From positions 1 to 13,681 of the forward strand of contig CAZCDS010000105.1 of the NCBI GenBank assembly GCA_964497585.1: a stretch of DNA of 13,681 nucleotides, written 5' to 3'. Under the pieces are notes generated by a model, which searched no databases, was not told where the DNA came from, and was given only the letters and a program-made list of their open reading frames with translations. Positions 7,415 to 13,681 of this stretch are shown in pieces (within the stretch, counting starts at the first letter, position 1; every line of letters starts with the position of its first letter). The DNA is from CAZCDS01 sp964497585. Lineage in GTDB: Bacteria > Desulfobacterota > Desulfomonilia > Desulfomonilales > Desulfomonilaceae. A program made the translations under genes and the position numbers.

Positions 7415-7849
7415 TCACATCAGAAGGATTGTAGAGCGAAGAGATTCGCGGGGGTGCTCGGAATTGAAATGTCCCCAATGGAAAGGATTTCTGGCGCAAA
7501 TTTGTTTGGCAAGAGATGGCGCCAAGAATGAGGTTGGGAGTTGTGCTGAATCAAGACCCGGGGTGACAGATCGGTTACCCGACGCGATCGCGGAGAAAGG
7601 AATGTCAACACACGGGCCTGGAGCTTCTTTCTCGAAATTCATACACGGATTGCAAAACGAATCAGACGGGTTATACGTAATCGCTCCCGGAGACAAGGGC
7701 CCTGAATCACAGCAAACAGTCACCTCCACTCCCTGATTGCCGCATCGCTCCATACAGAGCCCCATCCCTGGCAAAACCATAGCGGTTACCAAGAGATAGA
7801 CTATAAGGCAAAGAGGCTTCGCTTGATTTGGTGTCTGGCGTATTCTCAT
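7415..7849 (-). CDS. Small Cys-rich exported or membrane-anchored protein (144 aa)
   Basis: A hydrophobic N-terminal segment (about residues 12-29, LCLIVYLLVTAMVLPGMG) is followed by nine cysteines in total, most in pairs (residues 32, 36, 46, 47, 66, 69, 80). These include C-N-P-C at 66-69 and the segment GPCVDIPFSA. The end, SLRSTILLM, is hydrophobic. From memory, proteins of this plan (LC...CC...C..C..CVDIPL...SLRTVVLLI) occur next to heavy-metal efflux genes in Desulfobacterota and related bacteria, so a role in metal handling is possible but inferred. I chose the ATG at 7849; an in-frame TTG at 7885 has an AGGAG only 1 base before it, too close to use. No metal pump is in the window. A well-marked promoter region lies 85-125 bases upstream. 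Confidence 0.6.
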   Translation of the reverse strand: MRIRQTPNQAKPLCLIVYLLVTAMVLPGMGLCMERCGNQGVEVTVCCDSGPLSPGAITYNPSDSFCNPCMNFEKEAPGPCVDIPFSAIASGNRSVTPGLDSAQLPTSFLAPSLAKQICARNPFHWGHFNSEHPRESLRSTILLM

Positions 7850-7931
7850 GATCGTGTCGTGTCCGAAGACGGTTGCGCCGTTCAAGCTCCTAGTCAGCAG
7901 CTATGGCCGCTTCTGACCGTTGCTGAAGTCC

Positions 7932-7972
7932 TCTTGACAGGCTAGTAGCATCTCCTAGTATTCTTGTCAAGA
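7932..7972 (-). promoter_or_regulatory. Symmetric TTGACA promoter/operator region
   Basis: TCTTGACA (7932-7939) and TGTCAAGA (7965-7972) form a perfect 8-base inverted repeat, so a consensus -35 box TTGACA occurs on each strand. On the minus strand, TTGACA is followed after 17 bases by TACTAG, a fair -10 that would start RNA about 90 bases before the ATG at 7849. On the plus strand, TTGACA is followed after 16 bases by TAGTAT. CTAGTA also occurs twice in the loop, 14 bases apart. A regulator binding here would block both overlapping promoters. Confidence 0.5.
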
Positions 7973-8623
7973 ACTTTGTCCACGGTCAGTGGGAGTCGGA
8001 CAATTCCAAGGTGCACTCTTGAGCCTTTTGGGCGAGAAGGCACCTAAGAGGCGACCTGAACAATCTTGCGGCTGAGTTACAGCTTGCGGAGCACCGTCTT
8101 GGATTCCTCCGAGCGTTACTACCTCACTTCACCGGAGGTGTGGTGAAGCGATCAATCAGGCGGCTCGTCAAAGGACCCAAGAAAGGTTGGTGCCGGAGCC
8201 TCTCGTTACGAACGGAGCTGACGATTGCATTGCGGCCGCGCAGTTCCCTTGACTCGACACGAACGAACTGTCTTCGGAGAACGAGTTCGGATGTGAAAGC
8301 CGCTTGACGAATTCGCGTGGGTTGGGCTACCCTCGCAAACAGGTTGAAAACCATTTTTCAGGACACATAGAGGCCGATGATTTCCTCGGGAGTCAGGGCG
8401 GACCCCGCGGCGGCATTTTGGGATTGCAGGGGCGATCCAATGAACGATCAAGACCTGGCAAACATCCAAGATGGCACGCGCTATACATAATTCGCGCCGG
8501 AATCGCCTCACCGAGAACGGGTTTTTCGGGGGGCTAACATGACCCGAAGAGTATTCTTTATGCGATGGCAACAGGGTGGCGTCGCTGCCCTGCCACCTCG
8601 ACCTCTTGAGAAGAGAAAAAACC
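7973..8623. other. Long stretch without a convincing gene
   Basis: Open frames on the minus strand (8124-8354 and 8206-8625) are Arg-rich, overlap each other in different phases, lack ribosome binding sites and have no motif I recognise. The clearest structure is a perfect 7-base hairpin, CTTCACC (8127-8133) and GGTGAAG (8142-8148), with an 8-base loop. The last 100 bases should hold the promoter of the desulfhydrase gene; TATACA near 8482 is a possible -10 without a good -35. Confidence 0.4.
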
Positions 8624-9724
8624 ATGATCCCTCTATTTGAACGGTACCCGGCGTTGAAAGACGGACTGGAGCGCGTCCCTTTAGGGAGGTTCCCGACACC
8701 GGTCGAAAATCTGGAGCGATTGGGGCGGGAAATTGGTGTGAACGCTCTTTACGTTAAACGGGACGATTTGAGCGGTGAAGCGTACGCCGGCAACAAAGTC
8801 AGGAAGCTGGAATTTGTCCTGGCCAGGGTTCGTGCCAAAGGCGCGAAGGAAGTCCTGACCTTCGGTTATGCCGGTTCGAACCATGCCGCGGCCACGGCAC
8901 TCTACGCTGAACAGTTGGGCCTTCGGAGTATATCGATGCTGCTTCCTCAGCCCAATGCCGAGTACGTGCGTCGAAATCTATTGTTGAGCTATTGCTGCAA
9001 CGCGGAGCTTCACCAGAAAAGCAACATACCACTCCTTGCCAAGGATACGCTTTTTCAGCTCTTGCGCCACAGGCTCAAATCTGGTTGTTTTCCAGTGGTC
9101 ATACCGGCTGGAGGTTCCTCAGCCTTCGGGACGATCGGCCACGTGAATGCTGCCTTGGAATTGAGTGGCCAGATCGCAAAAGGTGAGATTCCTCAACCTG
9201 ATTGCATCTACGTTGCCCTTGGCACGATGGGGACCGCTGTGGGACTCATGTTGGGGCTCAAGGCCGCGGGCGTAGACACCCGGGTGGTTGCTGTGCGGGT
9301 CGTACCGGAGAAATTCGGCAGCGCCCAGGGAATGGTCAAGCTCTTCCGTGAAACCAACAGAGTGCTTCACTCATTGGACGCTTCCTTTCCGGTATTTGAG
9401 ATTTCTGAAGAGGACATGGACGTCAGAAGCGATTTCTTCGGCGAGCAATACGCCCTGTTCACGGAAGAAGGAATGAAAGCGGTCAGCCTCATGAAAGAGC
9501 ATGGGGGACTCACATTGGATGGGACGTACACAGGAAAAACATTCGCGGCTCTCCTGGACGATGCCAACAAGAACCTATTGCGAAAAAAGACAATTCTGTT
9601 CTGGAACACATACAATTCTCGGGACTTCTCAGAAGCCATTTCCGGCACGGACTATCACAGCCTCCCTGCATCGTTCCACCGGTACTTTGAACGGGAGGTA
9701 CAGCCTTTAGATATTTATTCATAG
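8624..9724 (+). CDS. dcyD: D-cysteine desulfhydrase / ACC deaminase-family PLP enzyme (366 aa)
   Basis: This is a fold-type II PLP enzyme of the family that turns D-cysteine into pyruvate, sulfide and ammonia, or opens 1-aminocyclopropane-1-carboxylate. The PLP lysine is Lys58 in AGNKVRKLEF. The substrate-side loop GYAGSNHAAA (81-90) and the phosphate-binding loop LGTMGTAVG (199-207) are intact, and the opening PLGRFPTPVENLERL with KRDDLSG (45-51) is typical. I favour the D-cysteine desulfhydrase or a related D-amino-acid role because the protein is slightly longer and more divergent than plant-growth ACC deaminases, but the substrate cannot be settled from the sequence. The start at 8624 is supported by GAGAAGAG 8 bases upstream; the frame is open 16 codons further. 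It appears to be a single-gene unit. The symbol is by family. Confidence 0.85.
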   Translation: MIPLFERYPALKDGLERVPLGRFPTPVENLERLGREIGVNALYVKRDDLSGEAYAGNKVRKLEFVLARVRAKGAKEVLTFGYAGSNHAAATALYAEQLGLRSISMLLPQPNAEYVRRNLLLSYCCNAELHQKSNIPLLAKDTLFQLLRHRLKSGCFPVVIPAGGSSAFGTIGHVNAALELSGQIAKGEIPQPDCIYVALGTMGTAVGLMLGLKAAGVDTRVVAVRVVPEKFGSAQGMVKLFRETNRVLHSLDASFPVFEISEEDMDVRSDFFGEQYALFTEEGMKAVSLMKEHGGLTLDGTYTGKTFAALLDDANKNLLRKKTILFWNTYNSRDFSEAISGTDYHSLPASFHRYFEREVQPLDIYS

Positions 9725-10183
9725 GCCGCGGCAGAGAGCTTCCTCGACCCAGACTTTGCGAGAGTCCATCACATCACGTTCAGTGAGGTGAATGGGAGAA
9801 CGCAAAGGATATCGAGCTGTCGCGTCAGTTCAACTTGACGGGAAGGGGATCGTGTGATTCCTTGCGGGGCAAGAAAGGCGTTCCCAGAGTTGAGCACGCC
9901 TGATGTGTACTTTGCGTCACCTCTCGGGTTCTTCCCTGAAATGAAGCATCAGCGCAATAGAATCAAACTCCGTCTGGACCGCATTGGCTGTGAAGTGTTT
10001 GACCCCTTTCTTGGAAATGCGTTTGTATTTTGAAATCTTGCGTGGCATAATCGGCCGGAATCGCTTGGAATGCCACCGGAGAGGGCGGCTATGAGACGGT
10101 TGCGGTGCTGATTTTCCGTAAAAGTTCACTGATCGCCGAGGCATGTCAAACGCATTGAACCATCAGGATTTCGGACCAAAGCC
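9725..10183. other. Intergenic stretch
   Basis: I see no clear terminator after the desulfhydrase gene. The one frame with some protein character is on the minus strand, 9917-10048 (43 residues, MPRKISKYKRISKKGVK..., then an acidic and hydrophobic end). It has no ribosome binding site and I do not recognise it, so it is not called as a gene. Nothing else stands out. Confidence 0.35.
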
Positions 10184-10417
10184 ATGGATCTTTCGACGCT
10201 CGGGAAATGGATAGCTCTCGCGGGCATTGGCCTAGTTCTGCTGGGTCTCTTCACGTGGCTTGCCGGGAAGTTCGGCCTCCCTTTGGGCGGTCTTCCGGGC
10301 GACATCAGGGTGGAGCGGCCGGGTTGGTCGTTCAACTTTCCTCTCATGACCTGCATAGTGCTGAGCATTTTGCTCACAGTGGTGTTGAACCTCATTCTGT
10401 GGTTTCTTCGCCGCTAG
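10184..10417 (+). CDS. DUF2905 family membrane protein (77 aa)
   Basis: This is a small inner-membrane protein with two helices: residues about 9-27 (WIALAGIGLVLLGLFTWLA) and about 52-73 (PLMTCIVLSILLTVVLNLILWF). Between them lies the family hallmark LPLGGLPGDIRVERPGWSFNFPL (about 32-54), in which GDI and the Trp-Ser-Phe segment are characteristic of DUF2905. The length matches the family. Its function is unknown; in many genomes it sits beside DNA-repair or tRNA-modification genes, but that context is absent here. The ribosome binding site is poor (CGGA region). Confidence 0.85.
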   Translation: MDLSTLGKWIALAGIGLVLLGLFTWLAGKFGLPLGGLPGDIRVERPGWSFNFPLMTCIVLSILLTVVLNLILWFLRR

Positions 10418-10433
10418 TCATCTTGATCCGCGC

Positions 10434-10452
10434 TTTGCAGGTGCCCTGCAAA
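10434..10452. repeat. Perfect 8-base inverted repeat after DUF2905
   Basis: TTTGCAGG (10434-10441) and CCTGCAAA (10445-10452) are perfectly complementary around a 3-base centre (TGC). It lies 17 bases after the DUF2905 stop codon. It may be a protein-binding palindrome or a tight hairpin. It overlaps the possible start of the next reading frame, which makes that start doubtful. Confidence 0.5.
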
Positions 10453-10779
10453 TCCTCTGAGCTGGAACGACACTGCCTGGAAGAACTCACGAGGCTGGCG
10501 CAAGGCAACCAGCTTATTTTGACGATTCATTCGCCTGAGTTGATGATTGCCGTTGGATCAGAATCGCTTTCCACTATTCTGAAAGAGCGGGCGAGAGATG
10601 GAGATAATCAATTTGTGCGAATGAGCGCCAGCGATGAATTGAATGAAGCTCTCTCGGAGTTCATCGGTTCGCGGGGAATCGTAAGTTTGAATCGGAGAAG
10701 TGCTTTTATTGAAGGAGAAGACTTGCATGAGTTCCGTGAGTTCCGGGTACACCGTACGCAATTGTTGACGAACGAGTAA
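10441..10779 (+). CDS. Hypothetical protein (112 aa), start uncertain
   Basis: The frame is rich in Glu, Leu and Ser with regular amphipathic spacing (for example ELERHCLEELTRLAQGN near the N-terminus and SASDELNEALSEFIGSRG in the middle). This reads like a real soluble alpha/beta protein, but I do not recognise it. GTG at 10441 is the assumed start; TTG at 10426 is an alternative, and neither has a ribosome binding site. The start lies inside a 19-base palindrome. The last 14 codons, from EFRVHRTQLLTNE to the stop, belong to repeat copy B, so the C-terminus may come from insertion of that element, and the gene may be a truncated or chimeric remnant. Confidence 0.4.
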   Translation: MPCKSSELERHCLEELTRLAQGNQLILTIHSPELMIAVGSESLSTILKERARDGDNQFVRMSASDELNEALSEFIGSRGIVSLNRRSAFIEGEDLHEFREFRVHRTQLLTNE

Positions 10780-10851
10780 GATTTTCTACGATGGGTTTAT
10801 GAGTCAAGGGTCATGAGCGGTGCCGCGGGGGTGCTTCATTGGGTGGTCCGG
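10738..10851 (+). repeat. Repeat copy B (second copy at 1186-1299)
   Basis: This copy has the same orientation as copy A, with 66 of the first 80 positions identical. At its right end GCGGGGGTGCTTCATTGGGTGG corresponds to the A sequence that leads into the Y1 transposase HHV motif, but here the motif is degraded and the QRGN part is gone. On its left it supplies the end of the preceding reading frame. Confidence 0.7.
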
Positions 10852-10866
10852 GATCCTGCTCCCATA

Positions 10867-10893
10867 ACCTGAGCCACTTTTTAGGTGGCAGGT
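10867..10893. repeat. Hairpin upstream of the PuuE-like gene
   Basis: ACCT (10867-10870) and GCCAC (10873-10877) pair with GTGGC (10885-10889) and AGGT (10890-10893), with a 2-base GA bulge and a 7-base loop (TTTTTAG). It lies just after repeat B and 24 bases before the ribosome binding site at 10918. It could be the end palindrome of the decayed element or a leader hairpin. Confidence 0.45.
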
Positions 10894-10933
10894 CAGCAGA
10901 TGAAGAACTTAACTCACAAGGAGGAAACAGCCG

Positions 10934-11914
10934 GTGAATGTTAACGATACTTCTCCATATCCCCGTAACTTCTACGGGTACGGCGGAAACCCGCCCGATC
11001 CGAAATGGCCCGCCGATGCTCGAGTAGTGGTGTCCGTCGTTGTGAACGTCGAGGCCGGGTCGGAATTGTCAGTGGCCGACGGGGACGAGAGCAACGAGAG
11101 TGTTTACGACATCATCGAGCCGGTGCAGGGCGTACCCAACTATTGCCTCGCCTCACACTTCGATTACGGCCCGCGCGTCGGGTACTGGCGGATCATGCAC
11201 ACGTTGGAGCGTTTCGACGCGCGCTGTACCGTAAGTGCGGCCGGTCGGGCCATCGAACGTTCGCCATGGCTGGCAAAGGATGTCGTCGCGCGCGGTCACG
11301 AAATCTCCTGTCATAGCTTTCGTTGGGAGCGGCACGCGGAGATGGCGGCGGCCCACGAGCGTGAGATAATCGCCAAGACCGTGGCCTGTATCCAAAATGC
11401 AACCGGCGTGCGTCCCGTGGGCTGGCATACCAAGGGAGCGCCTTCACCCAACACCCGACGTCTGCTCGTCGAGGAAGGTGGGTTCCTCTACGACTCGGAC
11501 GCGTATGACGACGACCTACCCCATCTCGTTGAGGTCTTGGGCCGCAGCCACGTGATTGTACCTTACGCGTTCGATACCAACGACATGCGCTACATGGCCG
11601 GCGGTACCTTCGTGCACGCGGAAGACTTTGCACGGTACTGCATCGATGCCTTCGACACGCTCTGGCGCGAGGCCGAACGGCATCCTGCCATGATGTCCGT
11701 CGGCCTTCACCCGCGGCTGATCGGTCGGCCCGGCCGTATCGCCGGGCTGGAAAGGTTTCTCGAACACGTGCAGACGACAGGTCGCGTCTGGATCGCACGC
11801 CGTATGGACATTGCACACCACTGGCGAGCGGTGATGGGGCTCCCGGAATGGACAGACAGGAGCGCAGGTGGGAAGAAGAGAAACTCTGGGCCGGAACAAG
11901 ACGACAAACCCTGA
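10934..11914 (+). CDS. puuE: PuuE-type allantoinase-like polysaccharide-deacetylase-fold enzyme (326 aa)
   Basis: The protein has the PuuE signature from end to end: PRNFYGYGGNPPDPKWP (10-26), VVVNVEAGSE (35-44) in place of the Asp-Asp motif of true deacetylases, HFDYGPRVGYWR (75-86), GHEISCHSFRWERH (121-134), DSDAYDDDLP (187-196), VPYAFDTNDMRY (209-220) and MMSVGLHPRLIGRPGR (253-268). PuuE hydrolyses (S)-allantoin in purine breakdown and was recruited from polysaccharide deacetylases. No other purine genes are present, and the usual HGWRW is HSFRW here, so the substrate may differ. GTG at 10934 is the start, with AAGGAGG (10918-10924) 9 bases upstream; a nearby ATG (10938) is out of frame. 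The C-terminal 20 residues are charged and probably disordered. Confidence 0.8.
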   Translation: MNVNDTSPYPRNFYGYGGNPPDPKWPADARVVVSVVVNVEAGSELSVADGDESNESVYDIIEPVQGVPNYCLASHFDYGPRVGYWRIMHTLERFDARCTVSAAGRAIERSPWLAKDVVARGHEISCHSFRWERHAEMAAAHEREIIAKTVACIQNATGVRPVGWHTKGAPSPNTRRLLVEEGGFLYDSDAYDDDLPHLVEVLGRSHVIVPYAFDTNDMRYMAGGTFVHAEDFARYCIDAFDTLWREAERHPAMMSVGLHPRLIGRPGRIAGLERFLEHVQTTGRVWIARRMDIAHHWRAVMGLPEWTDRSAGGKKRNSGPEQDDKP

Positions 11915-12151
11915 GCAGGCCCTATCGGACATATAGCAGGCGCCAAAAGAAACGGCAGAATTCTTGTGGAAAGATTGCGGAGGACTCTTTTGTCGGCAAA
12001 CTGCTCCGCTGTTTTGCAGGATGAAGTGGAAAGGTTCTTGGAACATACGCCACCACCAAGCAGACAGAATTCTTGACGGTCGGTATATGATGTTCCCCGA
12101 ATTGATTCTGTGCTATTTTCCCGCGAAGATCGATGAGGACAAAGAGCAGAG
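11915..12151. other. Leader/intergenic region of the selenoprotein gene
   Basis: The 11-base sequence CAGAATTCTTG occurs twice in the same orientation (11956-11966 and 12065-12075), 109 bases apart. It may mark regulator sites or be chance. No clear terminator of the PuuE-like gene and no good -35/-10 pair is visible, so co-transcription from the left is possible. Confidence 0.3.
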
Positions 12152-12649
12152 ATGGCCGAAGAACCCAAGCGATTCGTTTCGATCCGCGACTTCTTTCAGA
12201 GATTCTTTGCGCTCTTCCAAGGACCGACCTTTCTCATGACGTTCCTGAAGGTGGACCCGAGACTGAGAGAGAAAATCCTCGTCAAGGTCTCCCTCGTCAA
12301 TGCCTGTCCTCGCTGAATCAACGCGCATTCCGCCGCGGGCCGGCGATTGGGGATGTCCGAGGAGGAGATCGAGGACCTGCCGAGTCTCGACGAATCGAGA
12401 TTCCGGCACAAGGAGTGGCTGCTCCTGAGGTATGCGGAATTGCTCACCTCAGCGGATGGAACGGAACCGAAGGGAGACTTCTTCGAGGACCTGGAGAAAG
12501 ACCTGAGCCCACAAGAGAAGGCGTATGTTCTCAAGCTCGTCAGGCTGCAAAACTTTATCAATCGGGTGGCAGCCACCTTCCTCCCCATACCAGGACAGAC
12601 CGTGGGCGCCTCGTTCAAGAACCCGCGTCAAAGGATTCGGAAAGAGTGA
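12152..12649 (+). CDS. Probable selenoprotein: AhpD/CMD-like protein with CxxU active site (165 aa)
   Basis: One frame from ATG 12152 to the TGA-free end at 12649 is interrupted only by TGA at 12314-12316 (codon 55). Around it the protein reads VNACPR-TGA-INAHSAAGRRLGMSEEEI, the classic CMD/AhpD active-site helix in which the TGA replaces the second cysteine: C52-x2-U55-x3-H59. The conserved Glu of AhpD (12 residues before the first Cys) is present as Glu40. Residues 1-45 and 70-165 are typical helical CMD sequence with strong coding character and no other stop. The family performs thiol-based redox chemistry (peroxide reduction or disulfide exchange), with the second cysteine as the reactive one. 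A SECIS-like hairpin follows the TGA. I therefore read the TGA as selenocysteine; a recent nonsense mutation is the alternative. Selenocysteine machinery is not in the window. The ribosome binding site is weak (GAGCAGAG). Confidence 0.75.
12314..12355 (+). promoter_or_regulatory. UGA codon and SECIS-like hairpin
   Basis: After the TGA (12314-12316), CGCCG (12331-12335) pairs with CGGCG (12341-12345) around the loop CGGGC. Below it, CATTC (12326-12330) can pair with GGATG (12351-12355), one pair being G-T, past a 5-base 3' bulge. The apical loop begins 19 bases after the TGA and has a G in its first two positions, matching the published general rules for bacterial SECIS elements. No folding program was run. 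Confidence 0.55.
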
Positions 12650-12738
12650 ATTTCGGGTTACAAGGCGACCGGAACCTGTGCCAAACAGGCGAAGGCTAGC
12701 GGAAAAAGCCCTCGGTGGTATGATTCTCATGCTTTTTT

Positions 12739-12747
12739 TGGTATAAT
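12739..12747 (+). promoter_or_regulatory. Extended -10 promoter of the membrane sensor gene
   Basis: TGGTATAAT is a perfect extended -10 (TG-n-TATAAT), which can work without a good -35; none is seen 16-18 bases upstream. RNA would start near 12754, giving a leader of about 180 bases before the ATG at 12934. Just before it, small hairpins (CCTGT/ACAGG at 12675-12689 and GGCT/AGCC at 12694-12710) and a T7 run (12733-12739) could end transcription of the selenoprotein gene. I see no known riboswitch in the leader. Confidence 0.55.
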
Positions 12748-12933
12748 CGTTTCACAAAGCAAATTCTCTTATTCTGCGCATCACCTCCTGCCCGGGGCCG
12801 GACGGACGGTGTCGCCGAGTCACCAAACCGATTTCCTATCCATCAGGGCGAGTCGCGGGAAGGGGGGGCCCATGTCCAATCCTTTTGTCATTTTGAACAA
12901 GGGTGCGCGACATAGTTCTCAAGAGGTGACGCC

Positions 12934-13681
12934 ATGGCACGTGAAGATACGGGTACGACTCCGGTTTCCCATGAGACTCAAGCAGCTCTGATTCAACAGC
13001 TTTATTCACACTCACACCTTCGTACGTTCGTAACGATGTCAGGGGCAGTCGCGCTTGCATTGGCGTTGTGGCGGGTGGTTCCCGGCACGCACATCGTCGT
13101 CTGGCTGGCGGCGTTTACCCTGGTGATGGTCTGTCGCTACGCGCTGTGGCGAGGCTTCCACCGAGCCTCGCCGACCGGGCCGGCTGTGATTCCGTGGCGC
13201 AGGAGGTTTGTTGTCGGAGCCACAGCATCGGGTCTCCTCTGGGGGCTGACGGGTATTGTGCTCTTTCCCGCTGATTCTCTGCCGCATCAGTTTCTATTGG
13301 CCCTCTTCATCGGCGGGGTGGCCGGCGCGGCCGTGCTGATGTACTCGTCAGTCGTGCATTGCAGCTTGATCGCCATCGTCAGCATTTTGCTTCCGGTGGC
13401 AGGGAGGTACTTTTACGAGGGCACCGAATTTGAGATCACTCTCGGGGCGTTGATTCTCCTGCTGGGCGGTATCCTTGCCGTTGCTGCTCGGCGCATGAAT
13501 CGGATCCTCACTGAATCCTTCGAGCTGAGATTTCAGAAGAGCGGTCTCATCGAATCTCTGACGAAAGAAAAAGAGCGTGCCGAAGAGCTGAACACGTTAC
13601 TCGAAGCGGAGATCATGGAACGGAAACTCACGGCCGAGAGCCTGAAAAGGAGCGAGCGGCGCTATCGTGCAGTGGTGGATA
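12934..13681 (+). CDS. Membrane sensor with PAS domain, partial at right edge (at least 249 aa)
   Basis: The frame is open from ATG 12934 to the window end. GAGGTG (12923-12928) lies 5 bases before the ATG. The protein has a short cytoplasmic start, six hydrophobic helices (about residues 31-49, 53-72, 90-111, 119-140, 142-160, 167-186), a charged coiled coil (about 194-238) and then SERRYRAVVD, the usual opening of a PAS domain. This plan is that of an integral-membrane sensor histidine kinase or diguanylate cyclase/phosphodiesterase; the output domain lies outside the window, so the choice cannot be made. The helices would sense a membrane or envelope signal. It follows the selenoprotein gene on the same strand with its own promoter. 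Confidence 0.85.
   Translation, partial: MAREDTGTTPVSHETQAALIQQLYSHSHLRTFVTMSGAVALALALWRVVPGTHIVVWLAAFTLVMVCRYALWRGFHRASPTGPAVIPWRRRFVVGATASGLLWGLTGIVLFPADSLPHQFLLALFIGGVAGAAVLMYSSVVHCSLIAIVSILLPVAGRYFYEGTEFEITLGALILLLGGILAVAARRMNRILTESFELRFQKSGLIESLTKEKERAEELNTLLEAEIMERKLTAESLKRSERRYRAVVD

Noticed and set aside
8124..8625. Two overlapping minus-strand frames of 76 and 139 codons
   Set aside because: They are Arg-rich, have no ribosome binding site and no family resemblance, and lie in different phases over the same DNA. The second also overlaps the start of the desulfhydrase gene.
9917..10048. 43-residue minus-strand frame MPRKISKYK...
   Set aside because: It has some protein character but no ribosome binding site and no family I can name.
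12347..12649. Separate 100-residue gene starting at TTG after the TGA
   Set aside because: It lacks the active-site first half of the CMD domain, has no convincing ribosome binding site of its own, and is in frame with the upstream half, so it is the C-terminal part of the selenoprotein.
1..13681. CRISPR array, tRNA, rRNA or phage/defence module
   Set aside because: No regularly spaced repeats, no tRNA-like cloverleaf or rRNA sequence, and no nuclease, methylase or phage protein motif was seen on either strand.

Overview
The window looks like chromosomal DNA of a Gram-negative bacterium of moderate to high GC. Evidence for this is a MacA/MacB-type envelope exporter, signal peptides, and several small-protein families I associate with Nitrospirota and Desulfobacterota. 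No rRNA, tRNA or marker gene fixes the taxonomy, so this assignment is weak. Gene density is low for a bacterium: several stretches of 200-650 bases hold no convincing gene and some carry transposon debris.

Layout, left to right. (1) Positions 1-1625: the possible start of a gene leaving the left edge, a small secreted protein on the minus strand (354-779), then a decayed mobile-element region. That region holds a transposase C-terminal remnant (minus), a Y1/REP-type transposase remnant (plus) and a repeat block with a diverged second copy about 9.5 kb away (10738-10851). (2) Positions 1626-6550: a compact minus-strand export operon, adaptor (macA-like) to ATPase to MacB-like permease. It is transcribed away from a plus-strand AraC/PchR-like regulator. 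The divergent control region carries three copies of a CGGATTAT-type element, two of them direct repeats exactly 21 bp apart, which is a plausible operator. The adaptor has an inserted Spy/CpxP-like helical segment with LTxxQ-type motifs. (3) Positions 6551-8623: two small minus-strand proteins (one conserved-looking and soluble, one Cys-rich and exported or membrane-anchored), with a symmetric TTGACA promoter/operator region upstream of the Cys-rich one. (4) Positions 8624-10930: a D-cysteine desulfhydrase/ACC deaminase-family enzyme, a DUF2905 membrane protein and an unrecognised ORF ending in the second repeat copy. (5) Positions 10934-13681: a PuuE-type polysaccharide-deacetylase-fold allantoinase-like enzyme, then the most interesting gene of the window, then the start of a six-helix membrane sensor with a PAS domain that leaves the right edge.

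The highlight is 12152-12649, an AhpD/CMD-fold protein whose reading frame is interrupted by one in-frame TGA. The TGA sits exactly where the second cysteine of the CxxC..H active site should be (C52-P-R-TGA55-x3-H59, with the matching Glu at 40). A GC-rich hairpin with a G-containing loop follows at the distance expected for a bacterial SECIS. I read it as a selenoprotein (CxxU) that ordinary gene calling would split or truncate. The regulatory and functional links proposed here come from reading the sequence only; no database search was possible.
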